DNA of 64,000 bases from Microbacterium sp. LWO14-1.2 (GTDB lineage: Bacteria > Actinomycetota > Actinomycetes > Actinomycetales > Microbacteriaceae), in contig NZ_CP151633.1 of assembly GCF_038397715.1 (NCBI RefSeq), forward strand, positions 1,178,001 through 1,242,000, in the 5' to 3' direction. The position numbers and the translations under genes were made by a program. Under the pieces are notes generated by a model, which saw only the letters and a list, made by a program, of their open reading frames with translations, did not search any database and had not been told where the DNA came from. This document shows positions 1 to 8,022 of this stretch, piece by piece. Within the stretch, counting starts at the first letter, position 1. Every line of letters begins with the position of its first letter.

Positions 1-390
1 GAGCACCACGCTGAAGTCGAAGTCGCGGACGTACGACGAGAAGTTGTTGCCGACGATGCCGTGATGACGTCGTCCGGTCTGCCGGTCGACGATCTGGATG
101 TCGAGGACCTCGAGCAGCGGGAACCGCTTGTCCTCGCCGTCGGCGGTGAACTCCAGGCCGGCTGAGACGATCTCGAGCTCGAGCGTGTACCGGTCGCGGG
201 TCGGGTTGTCCCAGTGCGCGAGGTCGTTGAAGCGCCGGTCGATCATCGTGAGCGCGTTGCGGAGGTTCTGCCGGCGGTGCTCGCCGCGCGCGAGGTTCGC
301 GAAGTTCGTCGTGGTGCGCGAGTCGTCGGAGGGCGTGTAGTCCTCGTCGAAGCGCGTGGTGGTGATGTGGAACGTGAAGTCGTTCGCCAT
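1..390 (-). CDS. mesX: DUF1852 / MesX-like protein, N-terminal part (cut by window edge)
   Basis: The frame is open to the left edge, so only the first 130 residues are visible; family members are roughly 320-330 aa. The N-terminus (MANDFTFHITTTRFDEDY) and the block IVGNNFSSYVRDFDFSV are what I recognise as the DUF1852 signature. Known for the family: MesX accompanies MesD-type, folate-independent methionine synthases and is needed for their activity in vivo. The mesD partner would lie left of the window and cannot be confirmed. The gene is divergent from a LysR regulator 123 bp away, which probably controls it. Family assignment is firm; the methionine role is inferred from family knowledge. 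Confidence 0.85.
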   Translation of the reverse strand, partial: MANDFTFHITTTRFDEDYTPSDDSRTTTNFANLARGEHRRQNLRNALTMIDRRFNDLAHWDNPTRDRYTLELEIVSAGLEFTADGEDKRFPLLEVLDIQIVDRQTGRRHHGIVGNNFSSYVRDFDFSVVL

Positions 391-499
391 GAGCGGCCCA
401 TCTGCTGGCTGAGCGACCGGATCGGCCGCGCGGAAGTCTGTGCATCCATCGTGCGGCGGAAAGCGGACTATCGGGTAACTCGCGCCAGCTATGCGCGGA

Positions 500-505
500 T
501 ATAGT
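500..505 (+). promoter_or_regulatory. Candidate -10 box (TATAGT) for the LysR gene
   Basis: TATAGT ends 8 bases before the ATG at 514 and no purine-rich ribosome binding site is visible upstream of that ATG. The messenger may therefore start at or next to the ATG (leaderless), which is common in actinobacteria. A short CTAT-N8-ATAG inverted repeat (489-504) overlaps the box and could be part of a regulator site. No convincing -35 hexamer is seen. Confidence 0.35.
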
Positions 506-513
506 CTCTACCT

Positions 514-1455
514 ATGGCACGCGGATCCAGCGGCATCACGCTGCAGCAGCTCCACTACTTCGTCGAGGTCGCGGCGGAGGGGTCGATCAGCGCGGCCGCC
601 GATCTGCTCTACGTCTCGCAGCCCACGATGTCGGCGGCCATGAAGGACCTCGAGACGCGGGCCGGGCGCACCCTGCTGCTCCGCTCCGCCCGCGGCGTCA
701 CCCTCACGGCCGACGGCGCGGAGTTCCTCGGGTATGCACGACAGGTCACCGAGCAGGTCGCGCTGCTCGAGCAGCGGTACCTCGGTCGGCCGCCGTCGCG
801 TCGCCTGCTGGGCGTCTCGGCACAGCACTACTCGTTCGTGATCGACGCCTTCGTGCGCATGGTCAAGGCCAGCGGAGCGGCGGAGTACGAGTTCTCCCTT
901 CGCGAGACCCGCACGTGGGACATCATCGAAGACGTCCGCACCCTGCGCAGCGAACTCGGCATCCTCTACCGCAACGACTTCAACCGCAGCGTCATCGACA
1001 AGCTGCTGCGCGACTCCGGCCTCGCATTCCATCCCCTCTTCCTCGCCGATCCGCACATCTTCATCTCGCGCAAGAACCCGCTCGCGGCGCGCGATCGCGT
1101 GACCCTCGACGATCTCGCCGGCCTCCCCCGTCTCACTTTCGACCAGGGTGCGAACAACTCGTTCTACTTCGCCGAGGAGATCCTCTCGACCCTGTCGAGC
1201 GCGCAGGAGATCCGCGTCTCGGATCGCGCGACCATCTTCAACCTCATGATCGGCCTCGACGGGTACACGATCTCGACGGGCATCATCAGCGACGACCTCG
1301 ACCCCGAGATCGTCGCGATCCCGCTCGACGTCGACGAGCGCATCGAGATCGGCTGGATCGGCCACTCCGCCATCCCGCTCACGGAGCAGGCGCAACGCTA
1401 TCTCGACGAGCTGCGGGCGGTCGTCGCGGGCTTCGGAGTCGTGCTGCTCGGCTGA
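514..1455 (+). CDS. LysR-family transcriptional regulator
   Basis: A 313-aa protein with an N-terminal winged helix-turn-helix (residues about 10-70, including AADLLYVSQPTMSAAMKDLE) followed by a periplasmic-binding-protein-like effector domain, the usual LysR length and order. It is divergent from the DUF1852 gene and so probably controls the methionine synthase locus to the left, perhaps in response to methionine or homocysteine; this is inferred from position only. The start has no clear ribosome binding site (see candidate -10 box at 500-505). It converges on the tct operon, with a strong hairpin between them. Confidence 0.9.
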   Translation: MARGSSGITLQQLHYFVEVAAEGSISAAADLLYVSQPTMSAAMKDLETRAGRTLLLRSARGVTLTADGAEFLGYARQVTEQVALLEQRYLGRPPSRRLLGVSAQHYSFVIDAFVRMVKASGAAEYEFSLRETRTWDIIEDVRTLRSELGILYRNDFNRSVIDKLLRDSGLAFHPLFLADPHIFISRKNPLAARDRVTLDDLAGLPRLTFDQGANNSFYFAEEILSTLSSAQEIRVSDRATIFNLMIGLDGYTISTGIISDDLDPEIVAIPLDVDERIEIGWIGHSAIPLTEQAQRYLDELRAVVAGFGVVLLG

Positions 1456-1470
1456 GGCCGGGGGAGACAC

Positions 1471-1508
1471 GAGAACGCCTCGGACGATACGGCGTCCGAG
1501 GCGTTCTC
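1471..1508. terminator. Bidirectional terminator hairpin
   Basis: A perfect 16-bp inverted repeat (arms 1471-1486 and 1493-1508, 6-base loop) sits between the convergent stop codons of the LysR gene (1455) and tctA (1518). No U-tract follows, as often seen in actinobacterial terminators. Confidence 0.85.
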
Positions 1509-1517
1509 CCTCGTGGG

Positions 1518-3050
1518 TCAGGCTTCGACGGACACCTTCTTCGCCTCGACCTTCGCCTGAGCACGCGCCACGATGCGCCCGCGCACCGCCAGCACGAGGA
1601 CGACGGCCAGGATCGCGTACAGGGTGAGCGAGATCGGCCCCTGCACGAGCACCGAGAAGTCGCCGTTGGCGCTCATCGCGGCATCCCGCAGGCTGGTCTC
1701 CGCCAGCGGTCCGAGCACCATGCCGATGATCAGCGGGGCGAGCGGGTAGTCGAGCGCCCGCATCAGGAACCCGAGCAGACCGATCCCCAGCAGCATGAGC
1801 AGGTCGAACACCGAGCCGCTCGTCGCGTAGATGCCGAGGGCGCAGAAGAGCGTGATGCCCGCGTACAGGTAGGGACGCGGGATCAGCAGCAGCTTGGCCC
1901 ACAGCATCGCGAAAGGCAGGTTCAGGATGAGCAGCACGATCATCGCGATGAAGAAGCTCGCCAGCAGCGCCCATACGAGCTCGGGCGCCCGCTCGAACAG
2001 CAGCGGACCGGGCTGCAGCCCGTACTGGCGGAACGCGGCGAGCATGATCGCGGCGGTCGCCGAGATCGGCAGGCCCAGGGCGAGCAGAGCACCCATCGCC
2101 ATGCTGGTGGTCGAGTTGCCCGCGGCCTCGGGGGCTGCCAGACCGCGGATCGCCCCCGTGCCGAAGGTCGGGCGCGCGCGTCGGGCGTCGAGACGCTTCT
2201 CGAGTCCGTAGGCGAGGAAGGTCGGGATCTCCGATCCGCCGGCCGGCACCACGCCGAACGGGAGGCCGATCGCGGTGCCGCGGAACCAGGCGGGAGCGGC
2301 CTCCCTGAACTCGCTGCGGCTGAGCCACGGGCGACCAGACGGCTTGATGAGGGCCCTGTCCTTCATGTGCCGCTCCAGGCAGGCGACGTAGATGACCTCT
2401 CCGAGCGCGAGGATCGCCACGGTCACCGTGACCAGCGAGACGCCGTCGAAGAGGTTCGGCGATCCCATGGTGAAGCGCGGGGCCCCCGAGACGCCGTCGA
2501 CGCCGATCACGGCGATCCCGAGACCGATGAACAGCGAGGTCAGCCCCTTGATCACGTTGTCGGTGACGACCGACGACGTGGCGACGAACGCGAACACCGC
2601 GAGCGCGAAGAACTCCGCTGGTCCGAACCGGCTGGAGAAGTCGGCCAGGGCCGGAGCGAGGAAGACCACGACGATCGACCCGATGAAGCCGCCGATGAAC
2701 GCGCCGATCGCGGCGGTCGCGAGCGCTTGGGCCGCCCGGCCGTTCCTCGCCATCTTGTGGCCCTCGATCGTCGAGGCGATCGCCGACGCCTGCCCCGGCG
2801 TGTTCATGAGGATGCCCATGGTGGAGTCACCGAACAGGCCGCCGAAGTACACGCCGGCGAACATGATGAACGCCGCCGTGGGTTCGAGCGAGAAGGTCAC
2901 CGGCAGCAGAAGCGCGACCGCCATCGAGGAGCCGAGGCCCGGCATCACGCCGACCGCGGTACCCAGCAGGCATCCGATCAGCACCCAGACGAGGTTCTGC
3001 CACGTCAGCGCGCCGGCGAAGCCCTCCGCGAGAAGCTGCAGCACGTCCAT
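1518..3050 (-). CDS. tctA: Tripartite tricarboxylate transporter, large permease subunit
   Basis: A 510-aa polytopic membrane protein with the TctA features: an N-terminal hydrophobic region with the glycine-rich MPGLGSSMAVALLLP segment and the later GGSEIPTFLAYGLEKR loop. It forms the membrane channel, with TctB, of a secondary importer of citrate-like carboxylates that uses the binding protein TctC. It is the last gene of tctC-tctB-tctA; its ATG lies 1 base after the tctB stop, implying coupled translation. Substrate cannot be read from sequence. Confidence 0.95.
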   Translation of the reverse strand: MDVLQLLAEGFAGALTWQNLVWVLIGCLLGTAVGVMPGLGSSMAVALLLPVTFSLEPTAAFIMFAGVYFGGLFGDSTMGILMNTPGQASAIASTIEGHKMARNGRAAQALATAAIGAFIGGFIGSIVVVFLAPALADFSSRFGPAEFFALAVFAFVATSSVVTDNVIKGLTSLFIGLGIAVIGVDGVSGAPRFTMGSPNLFDGVSLVTVTVAILALGEVIYVACLERHMKDRALIKPSGRPWLSRSEFREAAPAWFRGTAIGLPFGVVPAGGSEIPTFLAYGLEKRLDARRARPTFGTGAIRGLAAPEAAGNSTTSMAMGALLALGLPISATAAIMLAAFRQYGLQPGPLLFERAPELVWALLASFFIAMIVLLILNLPFAMLWAKLLLIPRPYLYAGITLFCALGIYATSGSVFDLLMLLGIGLLGFLMRALDYPLAPLIIGMVLGPLAETSLRDAAMSANGDFSVLVQGPISLTLYAILAVVLVLAVRGRIVARAQAKVEAKKVSVEA

Positions 3051-3051
3051 G

Positions 3052-3660
3052 TCAGAACCCCCATCCGAGAATGCCCGAGGGCAGCGACATGCCGAGCGCC
3101 ATGTCGAACGCGATGTACGAGAGCGAGCTCACGGTCAGACCGACCACGAGGCTGAACAGCCAGCGGGTCGAGCCGAAGCCGCGTGCGATGCACCAGAACA
3201 GGAGCCCTGCGGCGATGATCCAGCCGAGGATGTTCAGCACGAGCGCGAAGACGAGGAACGAGCCCACCACCCAGGCGAGAGACCTCACGTCGACGCGGAC
3301 CGTGCGCTGCACGGCCGGCTCCTCGGGAGCGGCTGCGGATGCCGGGGTGACCGGCGCGTCCGAGACGGAGGCCGCGGTGTCGTCCGCGCGGAGCTCGCGC
3401 ACGGCGCCGACGACGAGCACGACCGCGAACAGGTACAGCCCCGCCGTGATGAGCATCGGGAAGAACTGCGGACCGGGGAAAGCGGTGCCCTCCGGCACCT
3501 TCATCGTGATGATGCCCACGAGCAGGTAGGTCGCGAACGCGACCAGCACGGCCGGCATCGTGAGGTTCTTCAGCAGGGCCGCCGTGCGTCCGGGGCCGGC
3601 GCCGAACGCCAGCCGCTGTCCGACGACCGCCGACACCGCTGTCGGGTTGTTGGATGACAT
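3052..3660 (-). CDS. tctB: Tripartite tricarboxylate transporter, small membrane subunit
   Basis: A 202-aa membrane protein starting MSSNNPTAVSAVVGQR with four hydrophobic segments and an Ala/Pro/Glu-rich hydrophilic loop near the middle, the TctB plan. Its ATG at 3660 shares the A of the tctC stop (TGATG), so the upstream in-frame extension is not used. It pairs with TctA as the membrane part of the importer. Confidence 0.92.
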   Translation of the reverse strand: MSSNNPTAVSAVVGQRLAFGAGPGRTAALLKNLTMPAVLVAFATYLLVGIITMKVPEGTAFPGPQFFPMLITAGLYLFAVVLVVGAVRELRADDTAASVSDAPVTPASAAAPEEPAVQRTVRVDVRSLAWVVGSFLVFALVLNILGWIIAAGLLFWCIARGFGSTRWLFSLVVGLTVSSLSYIAFDMALGMSLPSGILGWGF

Positions 3661-4655
3661 CACAGCCCCATCTCCTCGTACAGCTGCTCGATGCGGGAGT
3701 GCTCGTCCTCGAGGAAGGCGTCGAGCTCCTCCCCCGTGATGACCCGTTCCGTCCAGCGGTAGCGCTCGATGGCGTCCTTCCACTCCGGAGTCACGATCGA
3801 GTCGGCGATGAGCTCGCGCAGACCGTCGACCTGCTCGTCATCGAGGCCCGCAGGGGCGGCGAGCATGCGCCAGTTGGTGAGCGAGACGTCGTAGCCCTGT
3901 TCGGCCGCGGTCGGGATGTCGATGCCGTCGACCGGCTCCTCCGCGACGAGGGCGAGCACGCGCAGGCGGCCCGACTCGATCTGATCGATGTTGTCGGGGT
4001 AGCCGCCGGCTGCGGCCTTGGCCGTGCCGTTGAGGAGGGCCTGGATCGCCTCCCCTCCCCCGTCCGACGAGATGTAGGTCGTGTCCAGCGGGGCGATGCC
4101 CGCGCTGAGCGCGAGGTCGGTCACGACGAGCTGGTCGAATGAGCCGCCACCCGTCCACGGCACGCCCTTCGGATCGGCCTTCCACGCCTCGACGAGGTCG
4201 TCCAGCGTCTCGTACGGGGAGTCGGCGGGCACCACGATCACGTCGTACTCCTCGACGACCACGGCGAGGGGCGTCACGTCGTCGAGCGTGGCCGCTGAGC
4301 CGAACTGGATCGTCGCCGCCATGAGGCCTGTCCCTCCGACGAGGAGGTTGTTCGGCTGCCCCTCGAGCACCGAGACGTTGCCGAGGGCGATCGTGCCGCC
4401 CGCGCCCGGCATGTTCACGACCTGGACGTTGTTGACGAGCCCGTTCGCCTTCTGCGCCTGCTGCAGCTCGCGGGCCACACCGTCCCACCCGCCACCGGCC
4501 GCGGCCGGCGCGATGATGGTCATCGACGCATGGATGTCCTGTCCGGCAGCTGCCGACGTGATGGAACCGAACGCGGCGATGCCGATCGCCGCTGCGGCGA
4601 TCGTGCCGCCTATGACGCGGGGCAGGACCCGCTTACTCGATGAACTCGTCGTCAT
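3660..4655 (-). CDS. tctC: Tripartite tricarboxylate transporter, substrate-binding protein
   Basis: A 331-aa exported binding protein of the TctC (Bug) family: a basic, hydrophobic signal sequence (about residues 8-38, ending near SAAAG), then ITIIAPAAAGGGWD-like and NMPGAGG blocks typical of the family. An AGGAGG ribosome binding site precedes two adjacent ATG codons (4658 and 4655); the second has the better spacing and was chosen, the difference being one residue. First gene of the operon; a palindrome upstream (4716-4740) probably mediates control by the divergent two-component system. Confidence 0.92.
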   Translation of the reverse strand: MTTSSSSKRVLPRVIGGTIAAAAIGIAAFGSITSAAAGQDIHASMTIIAPAAAGGGWDGVARELQQAQKANGLVNNVQVVNMPGAGGTIALGNVSVLEGQPNNLLVGGTGLMAATIQFGSAATLDDVTPLAVVVEEYDVIVVPADSPYETLDDLVEAWKADPKGVPWTGGGSFDQLVVTDLALSAGIAPLDTTYISSDGGGEAIQALLNGTAKAAAGGYPDNIDQIESGRLRVLALVAEEPVDGIDIPTAAEQGYDVSLTNWRMLAAPAGLDDEQVDGLRELIADSIVTPEWKDAIERYRWTERVITGEELDAFLEDEHSRIEQLYEEMGL

Positions 4656-4715
4656 CATCGCCTCCTCGTGCGGACACCGTTGTCGCCGCAAGACGGTTAT
4701 TAGGATGGCAAGGGA

Positions 4716-4740
4716 CCGAGCGCACGTCGCGTGCGCTCGG
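4716..4740. promoter_or_regulatory. Perfect 11-bp inverted repeat between tctC and the sensor kinase gene
   Basis: Arms CCGAGCGCACG (4716-4726) and its exact complement (4730-4740) flank a 3-base spacer. On the minus strand a TAATAA -10-like box (4697-4702) lies just downstream with no -35 hexamer, so the palindrome would sit where an activator binds. It is a good candidate for the response-regulator site of the tct promoter. It could instead be a hairpin in the kinase leader, since CTTTGTG follows it on the plus strand. Confidence 0.5.
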
Positions 4741-4806
4741 CTTTGTGCTCATAGATGCTCATGGGAGAGCGGAGCGCGGCGATCCAGCGACGGAGAGGCA
4801 GCCGAG

Positions 4807-6075
4807 ATGAGACGCAGCAGTGGCGCCCGCGCCGCGCGCCTCGGGATGCTCGTGCTGCCCAGTCTCATCGTGCTCGCGGCGGTCGGAGTCACGGCAGGGG
4901 TCGCGATCGCGGCCCAGGAGCGCAGCATCCGCGCCTCCACGGCCGATCGCGTGCACGAGGTCGCCGCGAGCCTCGCCGTGCTCCCCGAGGTGCAGCGCAC
5001 GCTGGAGTCGACGGTCGACAGCGGCGATGAGGACGACCCGGCGGACGCGGTCGACCTCGCCGCCGCGACGGAGGAGCTGCAGCCCCTCGCCGACATCGTC
5101 GCGCAGGCCGCCGGGGTGTACTACGTCGTGATCACCGACGACGAGGGGGTGCGCATCACGCATCCTCTCGCCTCAGAGCGCGGCGTGCGCGTGTCGACCA
5201 CGAACGAGTCGGTGCTGGCCGGGGAGGAGTTCCTCGGCACCGAGACCGGGCCCTCCGGCCGCTCACTGCGCGCCAAGGTGCCCGTCTACGGCGACGGCGA
5301 CCGGGTCATCGGCATGGTGGCGGTCGGCGTGCTGGAATCGAGCCTCTCCGCGCGTCGCGACGAGGCGCTCGGCGACATCCTGCCGTGGATCATCGGGGCG
5401 CTCGTCGTCGGAACCCTCGCGAGCTCGGCCGTGGGCGCGGCGATCGAGCGCCGCTTCCGCCGTCTCGACGAGCAGGCGGCCGAGCACGAGCACCTGCGGC
5501 GCACCACCACCGCCCTGCAGGAGCAGTCACATGAGTTCAGCACCCGGCTCCACGTGATCCACGGGCTCGTCTCGCACGGCGACGCCGACGACGCGCTCGC
5601 CTACATCGACGGCATCGTCCCGGTGCTCACGACCGAGCGACCGGGAGTCGGCGGAACCACGGTCATGGGCGTGGCGATCGAGGCCGTGCAGAACGAGCTC
5701 ACCGCGCTGGGCACGCGGCTCGAGCTCGGGGTCGACGACGACATCGCGATCGACGAGGGCGTGCTGCTCGTCGTCGCGAACCTGTGCCGCAACGCGGGAG
5801 AGGCCGGCGCACGGCGCGTGCGCTGCACCCTGGCGGAGCGCGGACGCACACTCGTCGGCTCGGTGGAGGACGACGGACCGGGTATCGACCCCGCCGACGT
5901 CGAGCGGGTGTTCGCGCGCGGCTATTCGTCGAAGGCGGACCGCGCCGTCGGCGGTCGCGGCATCGGTCTCGACCTCGTACGTCGCGCGGTCGTGGCGCGC
6001 GGCGGTGTGATCGAGGTGGGGCGCTCGTCGCTCGGCGGCGCGCGTTTCGACTTCGAGATGGATGCCGTGCGATGA
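4807..6075 (+). CDS. CitA/DcuS-family sensor histidine kinase, short form
   Basis: A 422-aa kinase. A transmembrane helix at about residues 12-36, an extracytoplasmic sensor domain, a second helix near 194-216, then directly the dimerisation box QSHEFSTRLHVIHGL with the phospho-acceptor His242, an N box (LCRNAGEAG) and G boxes (DDGPGI, GGRGIGLDLV). Classical CitA/DcuS kinases carry a cytoplasmic PAS domain between helix 2 and the His box; here that domain is absent. ATG 4807 follows a GGAGAGG-like site. It overlaps its response regulator by ATGA and is divergent from tctCBA, so it most likely senses the tricarboxylate imported by Tct. Confidence 0.92.
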   Translation: MRRSSGARAARLGMLVLPSLIVLAAVGVTAGVAIAAQERSIRASTADRVHEVAASLAVLPEVQRTLESTVDSGDEDDPADAVDLAAATEELQPLADIVAQAAGVYYVVITDDEGVRITHPLASERGVRVSTTNESVLAGEEFLGTETGPSGRSLRAKVPVYGDGDRVIGMVAVGVLESSLSARRDEALGDILPWIIGALVVGTLASSAVGAAIERRFRRLDEQAAEHEHLRRTTTALQEQSHEFSTRLHVIHGLVSHGDADDALAYIDGIVPVLTTERPGVGGTTVMGVAIEAVQNELTALGTRLELGVDDDIAIDEGVLLVVANLCRNAGEAGARRVRCTLAERGRTLVGSVEDDGPGIDPADVERVFARGYSSKADRAVGGRGIGLDLVRRAVVARGGVIEVGRSSLGGARFDFEMDAVR

Positions 6076-6812
6076 GCGGCATCCGTGTCCTCGTGGTCGA
6101 CGACGATCCCGGCGCTCGTGCGCTGCACGGTCGATTCATCGCCGAGACTCCGGGCTTCGAGCTGGCTGGCACCGCCGGCACCGGCGCCTCGGCGCTCGCG
6201 CAGGTCACCGACGACGTCGATCTGCTGCTGCTCGACATGCGCCTGCCCGACATCAGCGGCGTCGAGGTGCTGCACCGGCTCCGTGTCATCGGCGCGACGG
6301 GACCCGACGTCCTCGTGATCAGCTCGTCGCGCGACCAGGTGACGGTGCGGCAGGCCCTCGCGGCTCACGTCGTCGGATACCTCATCAAGCCCTTCACGCA
6401 GGACGTGCTCCGTCGACGGCTGGAGGAGTACGTCGCGCGCCGCAGCGCGCGCGACGCCGATGAGCACGACCGGCCGCTCGCCCAGGGCGAGGTCGACCGG
6501 CTGCTCGCCACCGGCACCATCCGGTTGGGCGACCGAGCGGGCGATCGGTCGCCCTCGCCCTCACCGGAGCAGGCCGGCGGGCTGCCCAAGGGGCTCGCCG
6601 AGGTCACGCTGGCGCGCATGATCGCGGCCCTCGACCCGGTCACGTCTCGGTCGGCCTCCGAGATCGCAGCGACCTGCTCGCTCTCGCGCGCGACCGCCCG
6701 TCGCTACCTCGACCACCTCGTCGAGACGGGCGTGATCGACCTCGCGCACCGCTACGGCAAGCGCGGACGCCCGCAGGTGCTGTACCGCCTCGCGCCCTCG
6801 CCCGACGCCTGA
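6072..6812 (+). CDS. CitB/DctR-type response regulator
   Basis: A 246-aa protein with a receiver domain (acidic cluster VVDDD, phospho-acceptor Asp55 in LLLDMRLPD, Lys in YLIKPF) and a C-terminal helix-turn-helix (SASEIAATCSLSRATARRYL) of the kind found in CitB/DcuR-like regulators. It is translationally coupled to the kinase (ATGA) and probably activates the divergent tctCBA operon. Confidence 0.92.
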   Translation: MSGIRVLVVDDDPGARALHGRFIAETPGFELAGTAGTGASALAQVTDDVDLLLLDMRLPDISGVEVLHRLRVIGATGPDVLVISSSRDQVTVRQALAAHVVGYLIKPFTQDVLRRRLEEYVARRSARDADEHDRPLAQGEVDRLLATGTIRLGDRAGDRSPSPSPEQAGGLPKGLAEVTLARMIAALDPVTSRSASEIAATCSLSRATARRYLDHLVETGVIDLAHRYGKRGRPQVLYRLAPSPDA

Positions 6813-6844
6813 CGGCGCTGGCGAGACAGCCCCAGGATGCAGAA

Positions 6845-6870
6845 ATCCCCGCCGCTTCCGCGACGGGGAT
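6845..6870. terminator. Hairpin terminator left of the prophage
   Basis: Arms 6845-6854 and 6861-6870 form a 10-bp stem with one mismatch. It ends the kinase/regulator operon from the left. Read on the minus strand it lies just downstream of the old 3' end of tRNA-Arg, so it was probably the terminator of that tRNA before the prophage separated them. Confidence 0.7.
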
Positions 6871-6880
6871 CTCCGAGTGA

Positions 6881-6916
6881 TGTGCGCCCGAAGGGACTCG
6901 AACCCCTAACCTTCTG
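6881..6916. repeat. Left attachment site core (36-bp direct repeat)
   Basis: Identical to 22767-22802. It is the 3' part of the tRNA-Arg gene on the minus strand, from the 3' anticodon-stem half to just past the acceptor end, left behind by integration. It is not a functional tRNA because the 5' half is missing. Confidence 0.95.
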
Positions 6917-7031
6917 TTTCGGAGACACCGACCCGTTTTGGACCGCCGATAGGGCGCTCACCCTCGCCGGAATCTGGTGTCAACTGGAGCTTGACGCTGA
7001 AATCGCGAACGTGTCCGGGGTGGCACTGTGA
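6917..7031 (+). other. Detached 3' exon of the viral-form repressor
   Basis: In the integrated state this stretch has no start codon of its own. Joined in the excised phage to the repressor gene through the shared 36-bp core, it continues the same reading frame for 38 residues (CFGDTDPFWTADRAL to ANVSGVAL). The frame matches exactly across the core: GTG codons begin at 22768 and 6882. Its TGA (7029-7031) overlaps the GTG (7028) of the next gene, the normal coupling used throughout this phage, which argues it is a real coding end. Confidence 0.8.
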
Positions 7032-7288
7032 GCCGTCGCGACATCGAGACGTCCTCATATCTCGATTTCGCCCGACGCATCATCCGCCGCGCTGGCGCTC
7101 GCGTGGCCCAGGAAGATGACTGGCAACTCGGCGAGTTGACCTCCCTCCGCGATGAGGTTGAGGACGCCATCACTCGCGCCGTCGCCGGGCTGCGGGCACA
7201 GGGCCACTCATGGCAGTACATCGGCGATGGGCTCGGGATCACCCGCCAAGCGGCCCAACAACGCTATGCCGAGAAGGTGACCGCGTGA
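7028..7288 (+). CDS. Small phage protein with C-terminal helix-turn-helix-like segment
   Basis: An 86-aa protein starting GTG (overlapping the viral repressor stop as GTGA). The C-terminal part (GHSWQYIGDGLGITRQAAQQRY) looks like a sigma-region-4-like helix-turn-helix. No exact family recognised. It is first in a run of four overlapping small genes before the integrase. In the phage genome it would be co-transcribed with the repressor; in the prophage it is cut off from that promoter. Confidence 0.75.
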   Translation: MSRRDIETSSYLDFARRIIRRAGARVAQEDDWQLGELTSLRDEVEDAITRAVAGLRAQGHSWQYIGDGLGITRQAAQQRYAEKVTA

Positions 7289-7527
7289 GCCTGGAGCGTC
7301 GCCGCGAACTCTCGCGGATGACCAAGGCCGAACTTATCGATCTCATCGACACGACGGAAGAGGCCCGGACCGGCTACCAGTGGACGACTGAGGACGGGCA
7401 GACGGTCCGCCGCACCCTTGGCCCCTGGCTGGTCATCGACTGCCCAGGGTGCGGGATGGAAGAGGGCTACAGCCCTCACATCTGCCAGGAACCCGACCAC
7501 GAGATTCGGAGACATGACCATGGGTGA
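7285..7527 (+). CDS. Small phage protein with CxxC motif
   Basis: An 80-aa protein starting GTG at 7285, overlapping the previous gene by GTGA. It has a DCPGCGMEEGY segment followed by HICQEPDH, a possible zinc-binding site, after an N-terminal helical part (SRMTKAELIDLID). Function unknown. Confidence 0.65.
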   Translation: MSLERRRELSRMTKAELIDLIDTTEEARTGYQWTTEDGQTVRRTLGPWLVIDCPGCGMEEGYSPHICQEPDHEIRRHDHG

Positions 7528-7777
7528 CATCTACGTGAAGCCGATCGTTGCCAAGGCGACCCTGCGGTGCGACAAGTGCGGCGCTCGCTGGGAGTCACGC
7601 ACCTACGAGCCGGTCCGATGGGGTGACGAGACGAAGGCCGCCCAGCCCGCATTCGACGCCGGGTGGACGCTCTACCTCGCCGCCCGAGGCCGCCGGGTCT
7701 ACTGCCCGAAGCACGAGCCCACTACGCCCATGCGCCTGTTGCACGGGAATGTCGAGGTTCGGAGACACGGTGGCTGA
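7520..7777 (+). CDS. Small zinc-ribbon-like phage protein
   Basis: An 85-aa protein. A CDKC knuckle near the N-terminus and YCPKH near the C-terminus could make one zinc site. Of two in-frame ATGs (7514, 7520) the second has the better distance (8 bases) from GGAG at 7508-7511. It overlaps the preceding gene by 8 bases. Function unknown. Confidence 0.65.
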   Translation: MGDIYVKPIVAKATLRCDKCGARWESRTYEPVRWGDETKAAQPAFDAGWTLYLAARGRRVYCPKHEPTTPMRLLHGNVEVRRHGG

Positions 7778-7964
7778 CGCCCTGTTCGACCTGGACGACT
7801 ACGCCCCGCTCACGGTCAAGTCGATGCGCTGCGCTGCGTGCATCGGCAGCGGGTGCGCTCGGTGCGGGTCGATGGGGCGGCTCGGTAGCTCGATCTGGCG
7901 GGGCGGCACCTGCCTCTCTCGCATCACGAGCGCATGGCCGGACGTCGAGGGTCGGAGCCGGTAG
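7770..7964 (+). CDS. Small cysteine-rich phage protein
   Basis: A 64-aa protein starting GTG at 7770, 5 bases after GGAG and overlapping the previous gene. It contains CAACIGSGCARCGS, a pair of zinc-knuckle-like motifs. Function unknown; its place between repressor and integrase in the phage map suggests an early or lysogeny role. Confidence 0.6.
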   Translation: MADALFDLDDYAPLTVKSMRCAACIGSGCARCGSMGRLGSSIWRGGTCLSRITSAWPDVEGRSR

Positions 7965-8022
7965 TTATTCCGAACGCTTTACTTATGTGGGGCGCTGGGT
8001 GCAGTTTCAATGAGGAGTGAAC

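Noticed and set aside
915..3155. Long plus-strand open frame across the LysR gene and tctA
   Set aside because: It is Arg/Gly/His-rich shadow sequence, typical of high-GC antisense frames, and contradicts the clear TctA and LysR coding.
6881..6916. Second tRNA-Arg gene at the left end
   Set aside because: Only the 3' half is present; D-arm, anticodon and 5' acceptor strand are missing.
6837..7031. Open frame ending in a PKGLEPLTF-containing protein as an independent gene
   Set aside because: The segment is antisense tRNA-Arg sequence, a common artefact in databases, and has no ribosome site in the prophage. Only its downstream part is retained, as the second half of the viral repressor.
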